DNA of 64,000 bases from Diadophis punctatus similis (GCA_023053685.1 JALIGW010000002.1:248597856-248661855), one strand, 5' to 3'. Counted from the first letter of the stretch, positions 20,317-31,679 are shown. Numbers and translations are program-made. Notes: a model not told the origin generated them from the letters alone.

Positions 20317-20480
20317 CTTCCAGCTCTCCCTTTGCCCCTGGAAAGACCGTTAGAGCCTCTCTGCATTCCATTCTCCTCTCGCGCTCCGGAAGAGGAAGTT
20401 CCTCTGTGCTTCTCCTTTCCATCCTTTCTCATAATGCAGTACTCGATGGTTTTAACTCCTTGAAGCTCAACCACAGAGGC
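20317..20480 (-). promoter_or_regulatory. Candidate first exon / promoter, unit A
   Basis: The minus strand ends in GAGCTGGAAG followed by GTGAGTTG (GT at 20315-20316), a good splice donor. Upstream lies a tandem GGAA pair (CCGGAAGAGGAAGT, 20386-20399) like ETS sites of TATA-less promoters, in GC-rich sequence. The segment is kept in all four units about 5 kb upstream of each finger array, which suggests a 5' UTR exon and promoter. No transcript evidence is available here. Confidence 0.5.
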
Positions 20481-20756
20481 CGCTATTGTACTGTTGGCTT
20501 TGCAGTTACAGATGCTGCCCGATGGGAGCCCAAAAACAACAGGCTTGTCCCTTCTCTACCGATAGCATTGGCCAAATCGTCTCACTGCTTACGTGCTATC
20601 AAGTCATTTTCAGACACCTAGCAACCTATCTTTGCGGCTGAGCCAAGTGAAATAGTGGGATGTGTACTTGCAGAATTAGAGTATGACTTGGAAGGGACCA
20701 AGTCTCAAAGCAGAAGACTGCATCAAGTGAAATAGTGAAATGTGTACATGTCTTTG

Positions 20757-21430
20757 TAGTTGTTCTGTGCATTCTTTCTAGAGTCTGAACACCCTTTTTT
20801 GTATCCTGGTGACCAAAACTGGATGCAGTATTCAAAGTGTAGTCTTACCAATACAGTATAACACAGTACTAACACTTCATGTGATCTTGACACTATCCCT
20901 CTGGTGCTGCAGACTAGGTAGGACTGCATTGACTAGGTAAGTACAGCACACTGCTAGCTCATATGTAAATGTTTCTAGGTCCCTCTCACAATTACTGCTC
21001 TAGAGCCAGGTACAACCTCTTTTATAGATGTGCATTTAGCTTTTCTGGCCTAAGTGTTAAGACCTTATTTTTCTTACCACTGAATTGCATTTTGCTGGAA
21101 AGGGCCCAGCGCTCACATGTGACAAGATCCTACTGGATCTTGGGTTTATCTTCTAAAGCAGGGGTGTCAAACTCGATTGCATCACGTGATGTATCATGGC
21201 ACTTTTTGACTTTGCTGAGCTGGGGTGGATGTGCCCTGCACGTGATGCATCTGGCCCATGGGCTGCCAGTTTGACACCCCTGTAAAGAGTTGGCTATTCC
21301 CCTCAACTGTGTGTCATCTGAAAATTTGATGAGTTCCCTTTCAATCTCGTCATCTAAGCCATGTGTGAATAAACTGGATATTCTAGATGTAGCACTCAAG
21401 CTGCTGTCCCAAAGATGCTTTTCAAAACCC
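20757..21430 (-). mobile_element. CR1 fragment (ORF2 RT to thumb)
   Basis: The reverse strand reads CR1 ORF2, including EIERELIKFSDDTQL near the end. It is interrupted by the element at 21159-21282. Parallel copies are at 43251-43855 and 51350-51984. Confidence 0.85.
21159..21282. mobile_element. Small inverted-repeat element CAGGGGTGTCAAACT
   Basis: 124 bp with termini CAGGGGTGTCAAACT and AGTTTGACACCCCTG. TAAAG is repeated on both sides (21154-21158, 21283-21287). Unit D carries the same insertion (51741-51871). Unit C has the empty site (43691-43700). hAT-like by terminus, though the visible duplication is shorter than the usual 8 bp. Confidence 0.85.
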
Positions 21431-21436
21431 ACGTTT

Positions 21437-22260
21437 TTTGCAGGAGCAGAGTTCCAAAATTACCAGCAAGCTATCAACAGAAATCCTGAGGGCCGGGTGC
21501 TTCTCCCAAGGCTTATCTTTGTGAGACTCCAAACTATAAACAGTAGGGAACTTCAGTGCAGAGTCAATTAGCAACCAAACAGAGGTGCCAACGGGTACAG
21601 AGATGAAAATAAGTAACAGCTGCTTGAAACCTGCTTTTAGCACTAAACAGGTAAATATGTTGCTGCCAATCAAACAAGAGGGAAACACTATACCTTGTGC
21701 CTTCCCCTTGATTTTCAAGATCCCTCTCCATTAAAAAATCTCTGAAAGTTACTCCAAATGCTGATACTGGTAGCAGTTAGAAAAGGAGGTCGCATGAAAT
21801 TCCCTCATTTAGGCTGGCATTGTGATGTAGAGCTTTGTCGTGGTATCCAATGTCTCCTGTGCCTAATTTCATTTTCTCCTTGGGGAACGTGTAACTCTAT
21901 TGGTGGAAAGGAGGAATCAAGTTGTTTTTGGGGTGCAGCTTCATTTTAGAGATGAAAACCCTTAAAACAGGAGAAGGAAGGCAGGAAGCGGATCCTCCTA
22001 CTCAGAACAAGGGATTCTCCCTACTTTTGGGAGGAGAGCCCTGTGAGTCTATGAGAGCCCAAAATCGGATGAGTGAAAAATGACTAGCCCTAACCCTACC
22101 AGACTCCTCTTGACATAGTGCATAAGGTTAGATATTGTATTCAGCAAATCGCAGCATCTAATTCTGGGGTGAAGGATGGTGGGGTGTTGTAGTCCAATGA
22201 AGGATGGCAGGGTGGGTATTGTAGTCCAATGCAGCACTTTCTTTCCCATCTTCAACAGCA
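21437..22260. repeat. Spacer shared by units A and D
   Basis: Matches 52636-53640 (for example GCAAGCTATCAACAGAAATC and GGGTGCAGCTTCATTTTAGA). In D, a block around GGTGGAAAGG is repeated twice (53130-53440). No gene seen. Confidence 0.8.
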
Positions 22261-22518
22261 ATGAATTCCTAATTCTTAAACTAGGTCCTTGTTTTTGGTT
22301 TTTTGGCCTTCCGTTGAGGGGGTTACGGTCTTTTGCGGTCCCCAGTTGGAGGACTTTGGCATTGCTCCGGCGCCCCAGCCGCCCCCTCCCCGTAGCGGCT
22401 TCAGCGAAGCGGTTAAACGCAGAGAGCTTTTGCGCCTAGAGAGGAGGCAGGAAAGGGGGCTGGGAATCCAGCTTCCCTCCCCTGCTGCCCCCTGATCTCT
22501 AGATCTCTTACGCCAGGT

Positions 22519-22859
22519 CAGGGGTCAGCAACTCGCGGCTCTGGAGCCACATGTGGCTCTTTCATCCCTCTGCTGCAGCTCTGTCCCTCAAAATATGCAT
22601 CACAACTGCCAATGTGCAGCACCCACCGACACACAATTTATTAAGCTTTTCAACCCCCGGTAGGCCAACCATGGATAAATCCAAGAAAAGAAAAGTTTCA
22701 GAAGAAAACAAGGAACCTTTAATTCAACTATATATGATAGTTTTGTGGCCGCTCAGGAAATAGTCAGGCATGGGAAGAGTTTTGTGGCTTCCGGTGTTTT
22801 CTTTTCTGTGGAAAAGGGGTCCAAATGGCTCTCTGAGTGTTTAAGGTTGCCGATCCCTG
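22519..22859 (+). mobile_element. Non-autonomous hAT with transposase N-terminus remnant
   Basis: Termini CAGGGGTCAGCAAC and GTTGCCGATCCCTG are imperfect inverted repeats. 8-bp target copies CGCCAGGT (22511-22518) and CACCAGGT (22860-22867) differ at one CpG. An internal ATG starts MDKSKKRKVSEENKE, resembling the start of hAT-type transposases of the GTF2IRD2/ZBED kind, but the frame ends within 34 residues. Absent from unit D. Confidence 0.75.
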
Positions 22860-23097
22860 CACCAGGTGCTGCAGGGATCCCCTCTCAGGGAGGGGCGCTC
22901 AAGGGGTGCCAGGTGGGTGGGCAAGGGCGCTGTGAGAGGGAGGGGGAGGGGGGTGGCCAGGTGTGGGAAGGGGAAGGAGGGATTCCTTGGGGAAGGGAAG
23001 GAGAGCAAGGTGGGGTTTTTCCAGTTGCGCCCCCCTCCCTCCGGCCAGCTGGTCTTCGGGTCACTGCCGCGCATGCGCGGGGCATTTCCACGCCCTG
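22860..23097. other. GC-rich end of unit A
   Basis: GGGAGGGGCGCTCAAGGGG and CAAGGGCGCTGTGAGAGGG match 53950-54060 of unit D. Purine-rich, possibly a CpG-rich promoter-like segment. No assured frame. Confidence 0.45.
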
Positions 23098-23325
23098 CGC
23101 TGAGGAAAGAAATTGGGATAGATCAGAGAAGGCATGGAGCGAGGAATCCAGGAGGAAACTAGCGCGTTCTGGGGAAAGAAATTGGGATAGACCGGAGAAG
23201 GCACCGGAGGAAGGAATCCAGAGGAAACTGGCACGCGCTGCTGGGGAAAGAAATTGGGATAGAACGGAGAAGGCATGGAGGGAGGAATCCAGGAGGAAAC
23301 TAGCACGTGCTGGGGAAAGAAATTG
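23098..23325. repeat. Minisatellite, about 69-bp period
   Basis: About 3.3 units of GGGGAAAGAAATTGGGATAG ... GGAGGAAACTAGCACG. The period is 23 codons, so the plus frame repeats ERNWDRxEKAWxEESRRKLA. This frame is probably a by-product. Confidence 0.85.
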
Positions 23326-23342
23326 GGGAGATCGGGGATGCC

Positions 23343-23474
23343 CCCCCATTTTGGTGCAACCAGGCCTCCCTGAAGCCTCCTGGGACTAAAAATGGGGTGT
23401 CGAGGGGTGCAGCGCCCCCCCACCCATTTTTGGTCCCAGGAGGCTTCAGGGAGGCCTGCTAGCACCAAAATGGG
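23343..23474. repeat. Imperfect palindrome, about 50-bp arms
   Basis: The left arm (CATTTTGGTGCAACCAGGCC ... CCTCCTGGGACTAAAAATGG) pairs with the right arm (CCATTTTTGGTCCCAGGAGG ... GCCTGCTAGCACCAAAATGG) around a loop of about 25 nt. Confidence 0.8.
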
Positions 23475-23524
23475 CTGCCGAGGGGGGGTTCGCCCGTGCA
23501 AGCATGGGGGCCCCCTGCAGGGCA

Positions 23525-24015
23525 GCATTGCATTTATTTATTTATTTATTTACTTATTTTGGTTTTCTTATATGCCGCCCAACTCCCGAGGGACTCAGGG
23601 CGGCGTACAGCAGAGAGAATACAAGAATAACCAACTATAAATATTACTTAAAAACAAGTATAAAAATTAAAAACACAATATTAAAACCATCTAACAACCA
23701 TACAACAACCATACATACTTGGGGGTGAGCTTGAGTGGATTAGGCTCTACCCCCAGCCTGCAGGAAAAGCCATGTCTTAACGGCTTTTCGGAAGGCCCGC
23801 AGAGTGGGGATAGTTCAGGTCTCTGGGGGAAGTTGGTTCCAGAGCGCGGGGCCCGCCACAGAGAAGGCTCTCCCCCTAGGGCCCGCCAGCCGGCATTGCT
23901 TGGCCGACGGGACCTGGAGGAGGCCAACTCTGTGGGCCCTCACCGGTCGAAGGGAAGTGTGAGGCAGAATGCGGTTCCGGAGATAGCCTGGTCCTAAGCC
24001 ATGAAGGGCTTTAGG
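23525..24015 (-). mobile_element. L2-like LINE 3' end
   Basis: The reverse strand has RRPSNAGWRALGGEPSLW and related residues, decayed from the C-terminus better kept at 40453-40683. The 3' UTR with TATGCCGCCCAACTCCCGAG and an (AAATA)n tail lies at 23525-23600. Confidence 0.7.
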
Positions 24016-24019
24016 GGGG

Positions 24020-24097
24020 AGGCATGCACATACACGCTGTCATGCGCATGAGCGCTTTTTTGACACCCAAGGAAAAAAAGGTTAGCCATCATTGACC
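24020..24097. mobile_element. End of CAGTGATGGCTAACC-family hAT element
   Basis: CATGCGCATGAGCGC and GGTTAGCCATCATTG match the terminus of the elements at 26302 and 35904, reversed. The rest is not identified. Confidence 0.5.
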
Positions 24098-24229
24098 TAT
24101 ATACACAAAGATTTATTGCCCTTTCATCGTTCCCCACCTTCTTCCCCCTTTCATCCCCCCTCCTTTCTTCTTTTGATGGCAGAATGTCTGTGAGGCCCCA
24201 GCTGAGCCAGGCAGAGGTGATACTGCTGC

Positions 24230-24600
24230 TTTAAATATTGCTGAGGCCTTAGCCATCATTTCATCAGTTAAAGCCCCTACATCTCTAAAATTACCTCAGA
24301 AGGTTTGACTGTAACCATTTTGGGATAAATTTCAGGCCGTAAACACATGGATTTTCCACATAAATACATTTACAGGTGTGCATATTTGTATTTCCCTCTA
24401 TGTGCATATATCTATAACCGTATAATCTATCCACAGCACTTCCAGATATATTTGATGATAACTGTAAGGCTAAGAATTTGGGATTGACCCGAGTCAAAAA
24501 GAGAATTTCATGACTGAATGGATATTGGAACTTGGATCTCAGTAGTCTTCCATGTGTCAAAAGAATCATGGTTAATGTAAGAGGTTATTCTTGTATTGTG
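24230..24600 (-). repeat. Inverted zinc-finger unit flank (no L1 insertion)
   Basis: Reverse complement of flanks found at 16180-16260 and 18839-19090. The two halves are contiguous here (CTAAGAATTTGGGATTGACC at 24470-24489), so this copy shows the site without the L1/CR1 segment. A similar piece is at 58020-58325. Confidence 0.65.
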
Positions 24601-24704
24601 GAATGTTTGCTTATTCATTGTAATTCATACTTTTTTCTTTTTTTCACATCTTCTGCAGCCATTTTATAAACAATTATGGTTATACTTTTCTCTAAATCTT
24701 TTAG

Positions 24705-25541
<837 letters not shown>

Positions 25542-25990
25542 AGGAAGTTAGCAGCCACCCCCTTCTAGAAAAATGAAATATCCTAGGAAATATTGAAAAA
25601 GGAAAGAATATGTTTCCCTGAATGAGGAAAAGAGAAACATGTTTTAAATACAAAGCAGCTTCCTGCAGCTCCCTGCCCCCACCCTTGCCACATGCCTCCT
25701 ACCTAGCCTGAAGCAGTCTTCTACATAACAAAGATTTATCTCCTTCAGTCATAGCCATATTAGGATTTGCCCAAGGCCCTTTCATTCAGCCAAGCCTGGG
25801 ACAGACAAAAGCCTATAGAGTTGCCACTGCATGGCCTCCTGGGAGTCTGACCACCAAATAGTGCATTATATACACAGGAACAGGAAACTAAGAGGTGGGA
25901 CCCAACAGAGGTTATAAAACCAAGGGACTCAGCATCTTCCCTTCCCTTTTTCTCTTCACCCACACCTAGAAGCATGTGATCTACCTTTTC
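25542..25990. mobile_element. Solo LTR-like element
   Basis: Starts TGTAGGAAGTTAGCAGCC, contains GGTTATAAAACC (TATA-like) about 80 bp before the end, and truncates the finger relic. A related start, TGTAGAAAGTCAGCAACC, occurs at 42896. The family is unknown to me, and I could not fix the right boundary. Confidence 0.45.
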
Positions 25991-25992
25991 TG

Positions 25993-26301
25993 TAGAATAC
26001 TCTACATAAACGATCTTTGTGATCATATTACAAGCAACTGCGTTCTCTTTGTTGATGATGTTAAACTATTTAACACCACCGACAATGTTGCTACCCTTCA
26101 AAAAGACCTTGATCATGTAGCAGAATGGTCAAACAACTGGCAACTTCAAATCTCAACCAACAAATACTGTCTTACACATTGGCAAAAAAATCAGAATACA
26201 AAATACAAACTTGGAGGAAACGAACTTGTAGATGACCCTCACTCTGTCAAAGACCTTGGAGTACTCATATCCAACGACCTAAGTGCTAGAGCCCACTGTA
26301 A
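25993..26301 (+). mobile_element. CR1/Jockey-group LINE fragment (RT)
   Basis: Reads LYINDLCDHITSNCVLFVDD, then VKLFNTTDNVATLQKDLDHV and DLGVLISNDLSARAHCN, the same family as 1777-3800. FADD has become FVDD. Cut off by the element at 26302. Confidence 0.85.
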
Positions 26302-26757
26302 CAGTGATGGCTAACCTTTTTGACACCAAGTGCTGACACAGGAGTGCCATGGAACCACCAAAACCTGGAAGAGAGCAGCTGGCTGGTGCGCATGGGTGTG
26401 CAGCCAGCCACTCTCTTCTGGGTTCCGTTGTGTGCATGTGTGCCGGCCAGCTGGTCTTTGCGCATACGTGTGATGGAACCCAGAAGAGAGCAGCTGGCTG
26501 CATGCCCATGTGCACAATCACTAGCTGCACTTCCAGGTTCCATCATGTGCATGTGCGAAGACCAGCTGGCCAGCGTGCATGCGCACGATGGAACCCAAAA
26601 TAGAGCAGCTGGCCATGTGCACATGCGTGCTAGACCAGCTGGTCTTCACGCATGCGTGCGACGGAACCCAGAAGTACAGTTGGCGATGGCACACATGCCG
26701 AGAGAGAGGGCTCTGCGTGCCATCTCTGACACGTATGCCATAGGTTCACCATCATGG
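26302..26757. mobile_element. hAT-type miniature element (CAGTGATGGCTAACC family), chimeric flanks
   Basis: Left terminus CAGTGATGGCTAACC, right end GGTTCACCATCATGG, interior repeats of GAACCCAGAAGAGAGCAGCTG. The right flank (ATATAGCC...) matches that of 36285, but the left flank lies in a LINE with no target copy. Confidence 0.75.
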
Positions 26758-26921
26758 ATATAGCCTGTATTCTACACATGTATTGAAAATGATAGATAAA
26801 TAAAATTTGCAAAGTAAAACAAAATCTCAGCTTAAAAGAAAAAAAAATAGTATCTCAACTGAGAACATCAAAAAGATGTCAGCTTGTTGTTAGTGTAAAA
26901 AAGCTTGTATGTATGTATGTA

Positions 26922-28225
26922 CCATATTTTTCAGAGTATAAGACGCACCTTTTTACCCAAAAGGGGGTCAAAAACTGGGTGCGTCTTATACTCCAAATGT
27001 TGCATTTAGGGGGAGGGAGGGAATTGGTGCGATGGCGGCAACGGCGACAATGGGTGGCAACAGACAGCTGATTGGCAGTATTCTATGAGACTGTTCCTCT
27101 GCCTGAGGAAGAGCCGCCGTCACCGTTCCTGCCCGAAGCCTGTGAGGAGCCACTGCTGCTGGCTGCCGCCGAACTGTGTGAGAAGCTGCTGCCACCATTG
27201 CTGGCCGCCGCCACCGCCAGACCACGTGAGAAGCCGTGGCCGCCATTCCCCGAAGCCTGCACCGAAGCGAGCCGCCTGAAGGTTTGAAGACCAACTTCCA
27301 AGTTTGAAGATCCCTGAGTCTCTTGCTCTCCCAAGCAAGCTCTCCACCATCCTGAAATTCCACCACGCCGGAAAACTGCCCCACGCGGCAGGGTTCTGGG
27401 GTGGTGGTGAGCTTGCTTGCTTGGTTTCTGGCCGACTCTATTGCGGCAACTCTTCCATTGCTGGGACGCACCTTCGCACCTTTCTCTGGATTGTCGGGTG
27501 GATTGCAACTTCGCTTCCGCCTGGGAAAGAGCATCTGGGCTGTTCCCCGTGGAGGAGGTGCCGGTGTGTCGCGGCTCTCGGGCACACGCTGCTTGTGCCT
27601 CTGCAGCTACGGAGCCCTGCAGTCAGCTAGAGATGCACCGGGCCACGGGTCGGCTTCGCTGCCCCTTCATCTCTGCCTCCTGTCCCCGCCTCCCTCACTA
27701 GCTGGCCAGCTCGGGCTGATTGTCCTCCACCTGCCCTTTACGCATCCTTCAAACGGGGGATGCAGGCAAAGGCGACATGTGGGAATCCTCCGCAGGAACA
27801 GCCACCCGACCGGGCTGAAGGACAGTGACATGGGAAACGGGAGGAAATCTGGGCAGTTGGTGAGAGTGAAAACGTGACTTCCATGTGAAATAAAGAGACT
27901 TCGGCACAGAGCTGCTTCCCTTCTAACTTCTCTGATTATTTCCCATCTGGACATTTATTCTATGATTTTTATACAAGTCTCATCCAGAAACTTATAAGTT
28001 TGAAGACCCCTGAATCAGGAGTTAGGGGTGCAAGGGTCTTCAAACCTGGCAAGTTTAAGACTTGTGGACTTTAACTCCCATTCGTGAGCTAGCATGACTA
28101 GAGGAGGAATTCTGGGAGTTGAAGTCCACTAGTCTTAAAGTTTGAAGACCCCTGGGTTAGGAGTTAGGGGTGCAAGGGGCCTTCAAACCTGGCAAGTTTA
28201 AGACTTGTGGACTTTGTCATCTGCA
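26922..28225. mobile_element. Second TA-type element, different payload, right end lost
   Basis: The left terminus CCATATTTTTCAGAGTATAA follows a TA. The interior has a GC-rich segment (27060-27290), then a GTTTGAAGACCAACTTCCAA module shared with 17310-17345, a unique 27310-27960 block, and the CCAGAATTCC foldback module. The terminal inverted repeat is not found at the right. Confidence 0.7.
27310..27960. other. Unique GC-rich block carried in the TA element
   Basis: Has AATAAA at about 27888 followed by GAGACTTCGGCACAGAGCTG. No counterpart in the related element at 16532. Frames on both strands give no recognisable protein. It may be a captured host transcript end, which is inference only. 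Confidence 0.35.
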
Positions 28226-28440
28226 CCTCTATAACTGTCTGGTTTGGTTCTGCAACCAAACAAGAAAGACACAGACTTCAACGGATAATTAGAACTTCAG
28301 AAAAAACAATGGCTACCAACCTGCCTTCCACGCAGAACTGAAGAAGCTTCTTGGATGAGAAGCGAAACATCTTCAAAGAAAAAACAAGGAAGTCCATTGC
28401 CTCTTGAAAAAAGCACCTTTAGGACAACCTATGACCTGGG
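28226..28440 (+). mobile_element. LINE ORF2 C-terminal fragment
   Basis: Reads ITVWFGSATKQERHRLQRII and following RTSEK residues, matching the reverse-strand copy at 37202-37370 (LTVWFSSATKPDRHRFQRII). It is followed by a CTTCTTGGATGAGAAGCGAA phrase. LINE clade not settled. Confidence 0.55.
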
Positions 28441-28484
28441 TGACTGAGAATTTCCATAGACATTGTGTTTTATGGTTTTTAACG

Positions 28485-28745
28485 CAGAGGTGGGTTTCAG
28501 CAGGTTCTGACCAGTTCCGGAGAACCGGTAGCGGAAATTTTGAGTAGTTCGGGGAACCGGTAAATGCCACCTCTGACTGGCCCCGCCCCCATCTATTCTC
28601 TGCCTCCCGAGTCCCATCTGATCGGGAGGAAATGGGGATTTGCAGTATCCTTCCCCTGCCACGCCCACCAAGCCACGCCACGCCCACCAAGCCCACCAAG
28701 CCACGCCCACAGAACAAGAAATAATTTTTTTGAATCCCACCACTG
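28485..28745. mobile_element. hAT miniature element with 8-bp target copies
   Basis: 261 bp. Termini CAGAGGTGGGTTTCA and TGAATCCCACCACTG. Flanks TTTTAACG (28477-28484) and TTTTAATG (28746-28753) differ at one CpG. Confidence 0.88.
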
Positions 28746-28775
28746 TTTTAATGCTTTTAATGATGTAAGCTGCCA

Positions 28776-28864
28776 AAAGGGAAGGAAAGGGAAGGAAGGA
28801 AGGAAGGAAGGAAGGAAGGAAGGAAGGAAGGAAGGAAGGAAGGAAGGAAGGAAGGAAGGAAGGA

Positions 28865-28908
<44 letters not shown>

Positions 28909-28915
28909 AGGAAGG
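28776..28915. repeat. GGAA / GGCA microsatellite
   Basis: (GGAA)n from about 28786, then (GGCA)n at 28866-28905, then GGAA again. Confidence 0.95.
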
Positions 28916-29613
28916 ACAGACGAATGGACGTAGAACTGAACCAGCAGCTCCTTGGGCAGTTTGAGCTTTCTGAGTTGGCGCAAAAAGAACATTCTTCGTT
29001 ATATTAAAAGAATGATGCAGTTCAATATTGAAGAAAAACAGTTCAGTCTATATAAAGAAAATTTTCTCAATGCTGAAAAACTTTGTCAATGATAAAGAAC
29101 AAAGGAACCAGTCTGATTACGTTACAAGCAGAACTCACCAGAATTTGCATCCAAATAAATGTTTGACCTCCAACATTTCTAAGATTTCTTTTTCCCTCCA
29201 AGTCATTTCCACCCCTCCTTTCAAACCCCCATCCCGGTGGTTGGATTTCTGTTCATGTTTGGGTTGTTTTAAAGATTTTTAATTAGATTATTCAGGAGAG
29301 CCCCACATCTTCATGTCTGCTCTCTGCAGCAGTGATTTTCCAGTCTTGGAATCTGGACTACATAATCTGGAGGACAACAAGGTAGAAGACGGAATCTCCA
29401 CATGCTGGAATTACATAATCAATATAGAAAAACCATCAACCAAAAGCCTTTTTGAGGTATTCCATAATTTCTGCAAAAGGAAATATCCAGTTAATTTCTA
29501 CTGATGGGAAATCAGTAATGAAAGTCAACCCCTCTCTAAACTCATCAATTTTTGTGGATTTTCTTGTATCACCATGTTGGAATTCTGACTGAAATATTTC
29601 CACAAACAGGACA

Positions 29614-30970
29614 CTAATACGGTTTTTCTCTTGTGTGAGTCCTCTGGTGTGTCACCATGTTGGAATTCTGACTGAAACTTTTGTCACAAACAGGATACTC
29701 ATACGGTTTCTCTCCTGTGTGAGTCCTCAGGTGCATCATCATGTTGAAATTCTTACCGAAAGCTTTCCCACAGACACGACATTCAAAAGGTTTCTCTCCT
29801 GTGTGGATCCTCTGGTGACTTGTGAGCTGGAACTTCCTGATGAAACTTTTCCCACAATCAGGACAATCAAAGTGTTTACCTCCTGTGTGAGTCCTTTGGT
29901 GTATCACCAGGTAGGAATTCTTACTGAAACCTATCCCACAATCAGGACATTCAAAAAGTTTATCTCCTGTGTGGATCCTCTGGTGCCTTGTGAGCTGGTT
30001 TTTTTTAATGAAACTTTTCCCACAATCAGGACAATCGAAGTGTTTACCTCCTGTGTGAGTCCTCAGGTGTATCACCAGGATGGAACTTTGACTGAAATGT
30101 TTTTCACAATAAGGACTCTGCTGTGTGTGTCCTTTGGTGTTTCATCCGGTTGAAATTCAAACTGAAACATTTACCACAAACAGGACATTCAAATGGTTTC
30201 TCTCCTGTGTGAGTCCTCTGGTGTATCACCAGGTCGCAATTGTAACTGAAACTTTTCCCACAGGAAGGGCATGGAAACCGTTTCTCTCCTGTGTGTGTCT
30301 TCTGGTGTTTCATCAGGTTGAAATTCAAACTGAAACATTTACCACAAACAGGACATTCAAATGGTTTCTCTCCTGTGTGTGTCCTCTGGTGTATCACCAG
30401 GTCGCAATTGTACCTGAAACTTTCCCCACAGGAAGAGCATGGAAAGATTTTGTCTCCTGTGTGTGTCCTCTTGTGACTCATAAGCTGGAATTTTCTCATG
30501 AAACTTTCCCCACAATATGGACACTGATATGATTTCACTCGAGTATGAATCCTCTGGTGTTTCGCCCGGCTGGAACTCTGACTGAAACTTTTCCCACAAA
30601 GAGCACATTCAAATGGTTTCTCTTCTGTGTGAATCCTCTGGTGATTGATAAGCTGGGATTTTTTAATGAGACTTTTCCCGCAATCAAGACATTCAAAGCG
30701 TTTCTTTCTTGTGTGAGTACTCTGATGTACCACCATGTTGGAATTCCGACTGAAACGTTTGCCACAAACAGGACACTCATACGGTTTCTCTCCTGTGTGA
30801 GTCCTCTGGTGCATCATCATGTTGAAATTCTGACTGAAACATTTCCCACAGTCAGGACATTCAAAAGGTTTCTCCCCCGTATGTGTTCTCTGGTGAATCA
30901 CCAGGGTGGAATTACTACGGAAATATTTCCCACAATCAGGACACTCATGTGATTTCTTTTTTGTGTGCAT
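29614..30970 (-). pseudogene. C2H2 zinc-finger array, copy B, broken by 14-bp deletion
   Basis: The minus strand opens at ATG 30968-30970 with ten fingers (30970-30104). It then shifts frame because 14 bp present in copy C (38641-38654) are missing at 30115/30116. The frame ends TAESLL-stop. Five more fingers follow in the other frame (30075-29614), the last with Cys to Tyr (YEYPVC), ending at the TAG shared with copies C and D. Without the deletion the array would be comparable to copy C. The fingers keep HTGEKP linkers and otherwise normal Cys and His. The N-terminal ten-finger part could still be made, but the break points to loss of the original product. Finger order and residues resemble copy C except in the middle, where B has repeated PCPSCGKSF-type fingers. 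Confidence 0.85.
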
Positions 30971-31130
30971 CCTCTAACGTATCACCAGGCCGGAGTTCTG
31001 ACCGAAACTTTTCCCACAATCAGAGCATTCAAAGGGTTTCTCCCTGGTGTGAGTTCTCTAATGTATCACCAAGTTGCCATGCTCACTACACTGGGAGCAC
31101 TCGTAGAGCTTCTCTCCTATGTTATATCAA
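30971..31130 (-). pseudogene. Decayed upstream fingers of copy B
   Basis: CSQCSEHGNLVIH-stop-RTHT, then FECSDCGKSFGQNSGLVIR-stop-RMHT. Stops are at the same places as in copies A, C and D (second TAG at 30974-30976). Confidence 0.78.
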
Positions 31131-31139
31131 TCATAAATG

Positions 31140-31282
31140 TGAATTACCTGCCAAGCATCCAAATATAAATCACATTACCATGGGGATGCTGCAATAGTTA
31201 TGTGTGAAAAATAGTCACAACAGTGCCATTGTAACTTTGAACGGTCACTAAATTAGTTGTTGTAAGTCGAGGACTACCTGTA
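31140..31282. mobile_element. Miniature element inside the finger exon, copy B
   Basis: Same family and position as 15405-15562, ending GTTGTAAGTCGAGGACTACC. Confidence 0.7.
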
Positions 31283-31299
31283 ATGTATCCTTGAGTTCC

Positions 31300-31456
31300 A
31301 CATACTCTACTTTTACCAGTTTGAAATTTCTTCTTGATTGCCTCTGGGGTTTTCTGAAGGAAATGGAAAATATTTCAATTTCTGGCTGGATTTGCTTTCC
31401 TTTTTAATGTTGTTATTCTTAGTTGTCCGGAGTGCTCTTACTGGCGTCTTCTTTGT
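31300..31456 (-). other. 5' part of finger exon, copy B
   Basis: Minus-strand GTCTTATAG precedes ACAAAGAAGACGCC at 31456, parallel to the other copies. The frame meets a stop soon after the STPDN residues. Confidence 0.5.
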
Positions 31457-31679
31457 CTATAAGACTCAAATAAAATTGTAGCATTTATTGTTTAAAAAGG
31501 GTTGCCTGAGGTGTGAAAAAAAGAAAAAGATATACATTAAAGGTAAAAAGCAAATATGCCACAATTGTAAAATAATCTTAGATTAATTATGATTTATTTA
31601 ATACGTTGAAGATTACCAAGATCGAAGTTCACTTTTGCATTCAACTATGAAATTCTCTTGTTGACTTGGGTCAATAGAG

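Larger units (their letters stand above)
13209..23090 (-). repeat. Zinc-finger duplication unit A
   Basis: The block runs from the finger-gene 3' flank (AATCTGGAGGACAACAAG), through the finger array, CR1/L1 debris, first-exon-like segment, CR1 fragment and the 21440-22110 spacer, to a GC-rich end. The same order recurs in unit D (44640-54130). Unit A alone carries the TA-flanked element at 16532-17874 and the hAT piece at 22519-22859. Both units carry the small element at 21159/51741. Confidence 0.8.

Noticed and set aside
26279..26812. Several frames of 60-147 codons on both strands (also at 35863-36349)
   Set aside because: They lie within two copies of the same hAT miniature element, and the frames are fortuitous and not shared in phase.
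27072..27877. Plus and minus frames in the 27-28 kb GC-rich block
   Set aside because: No recognised domain, both strands equally open, and inside a transposon payload. Kept only as a possible captured fragment.
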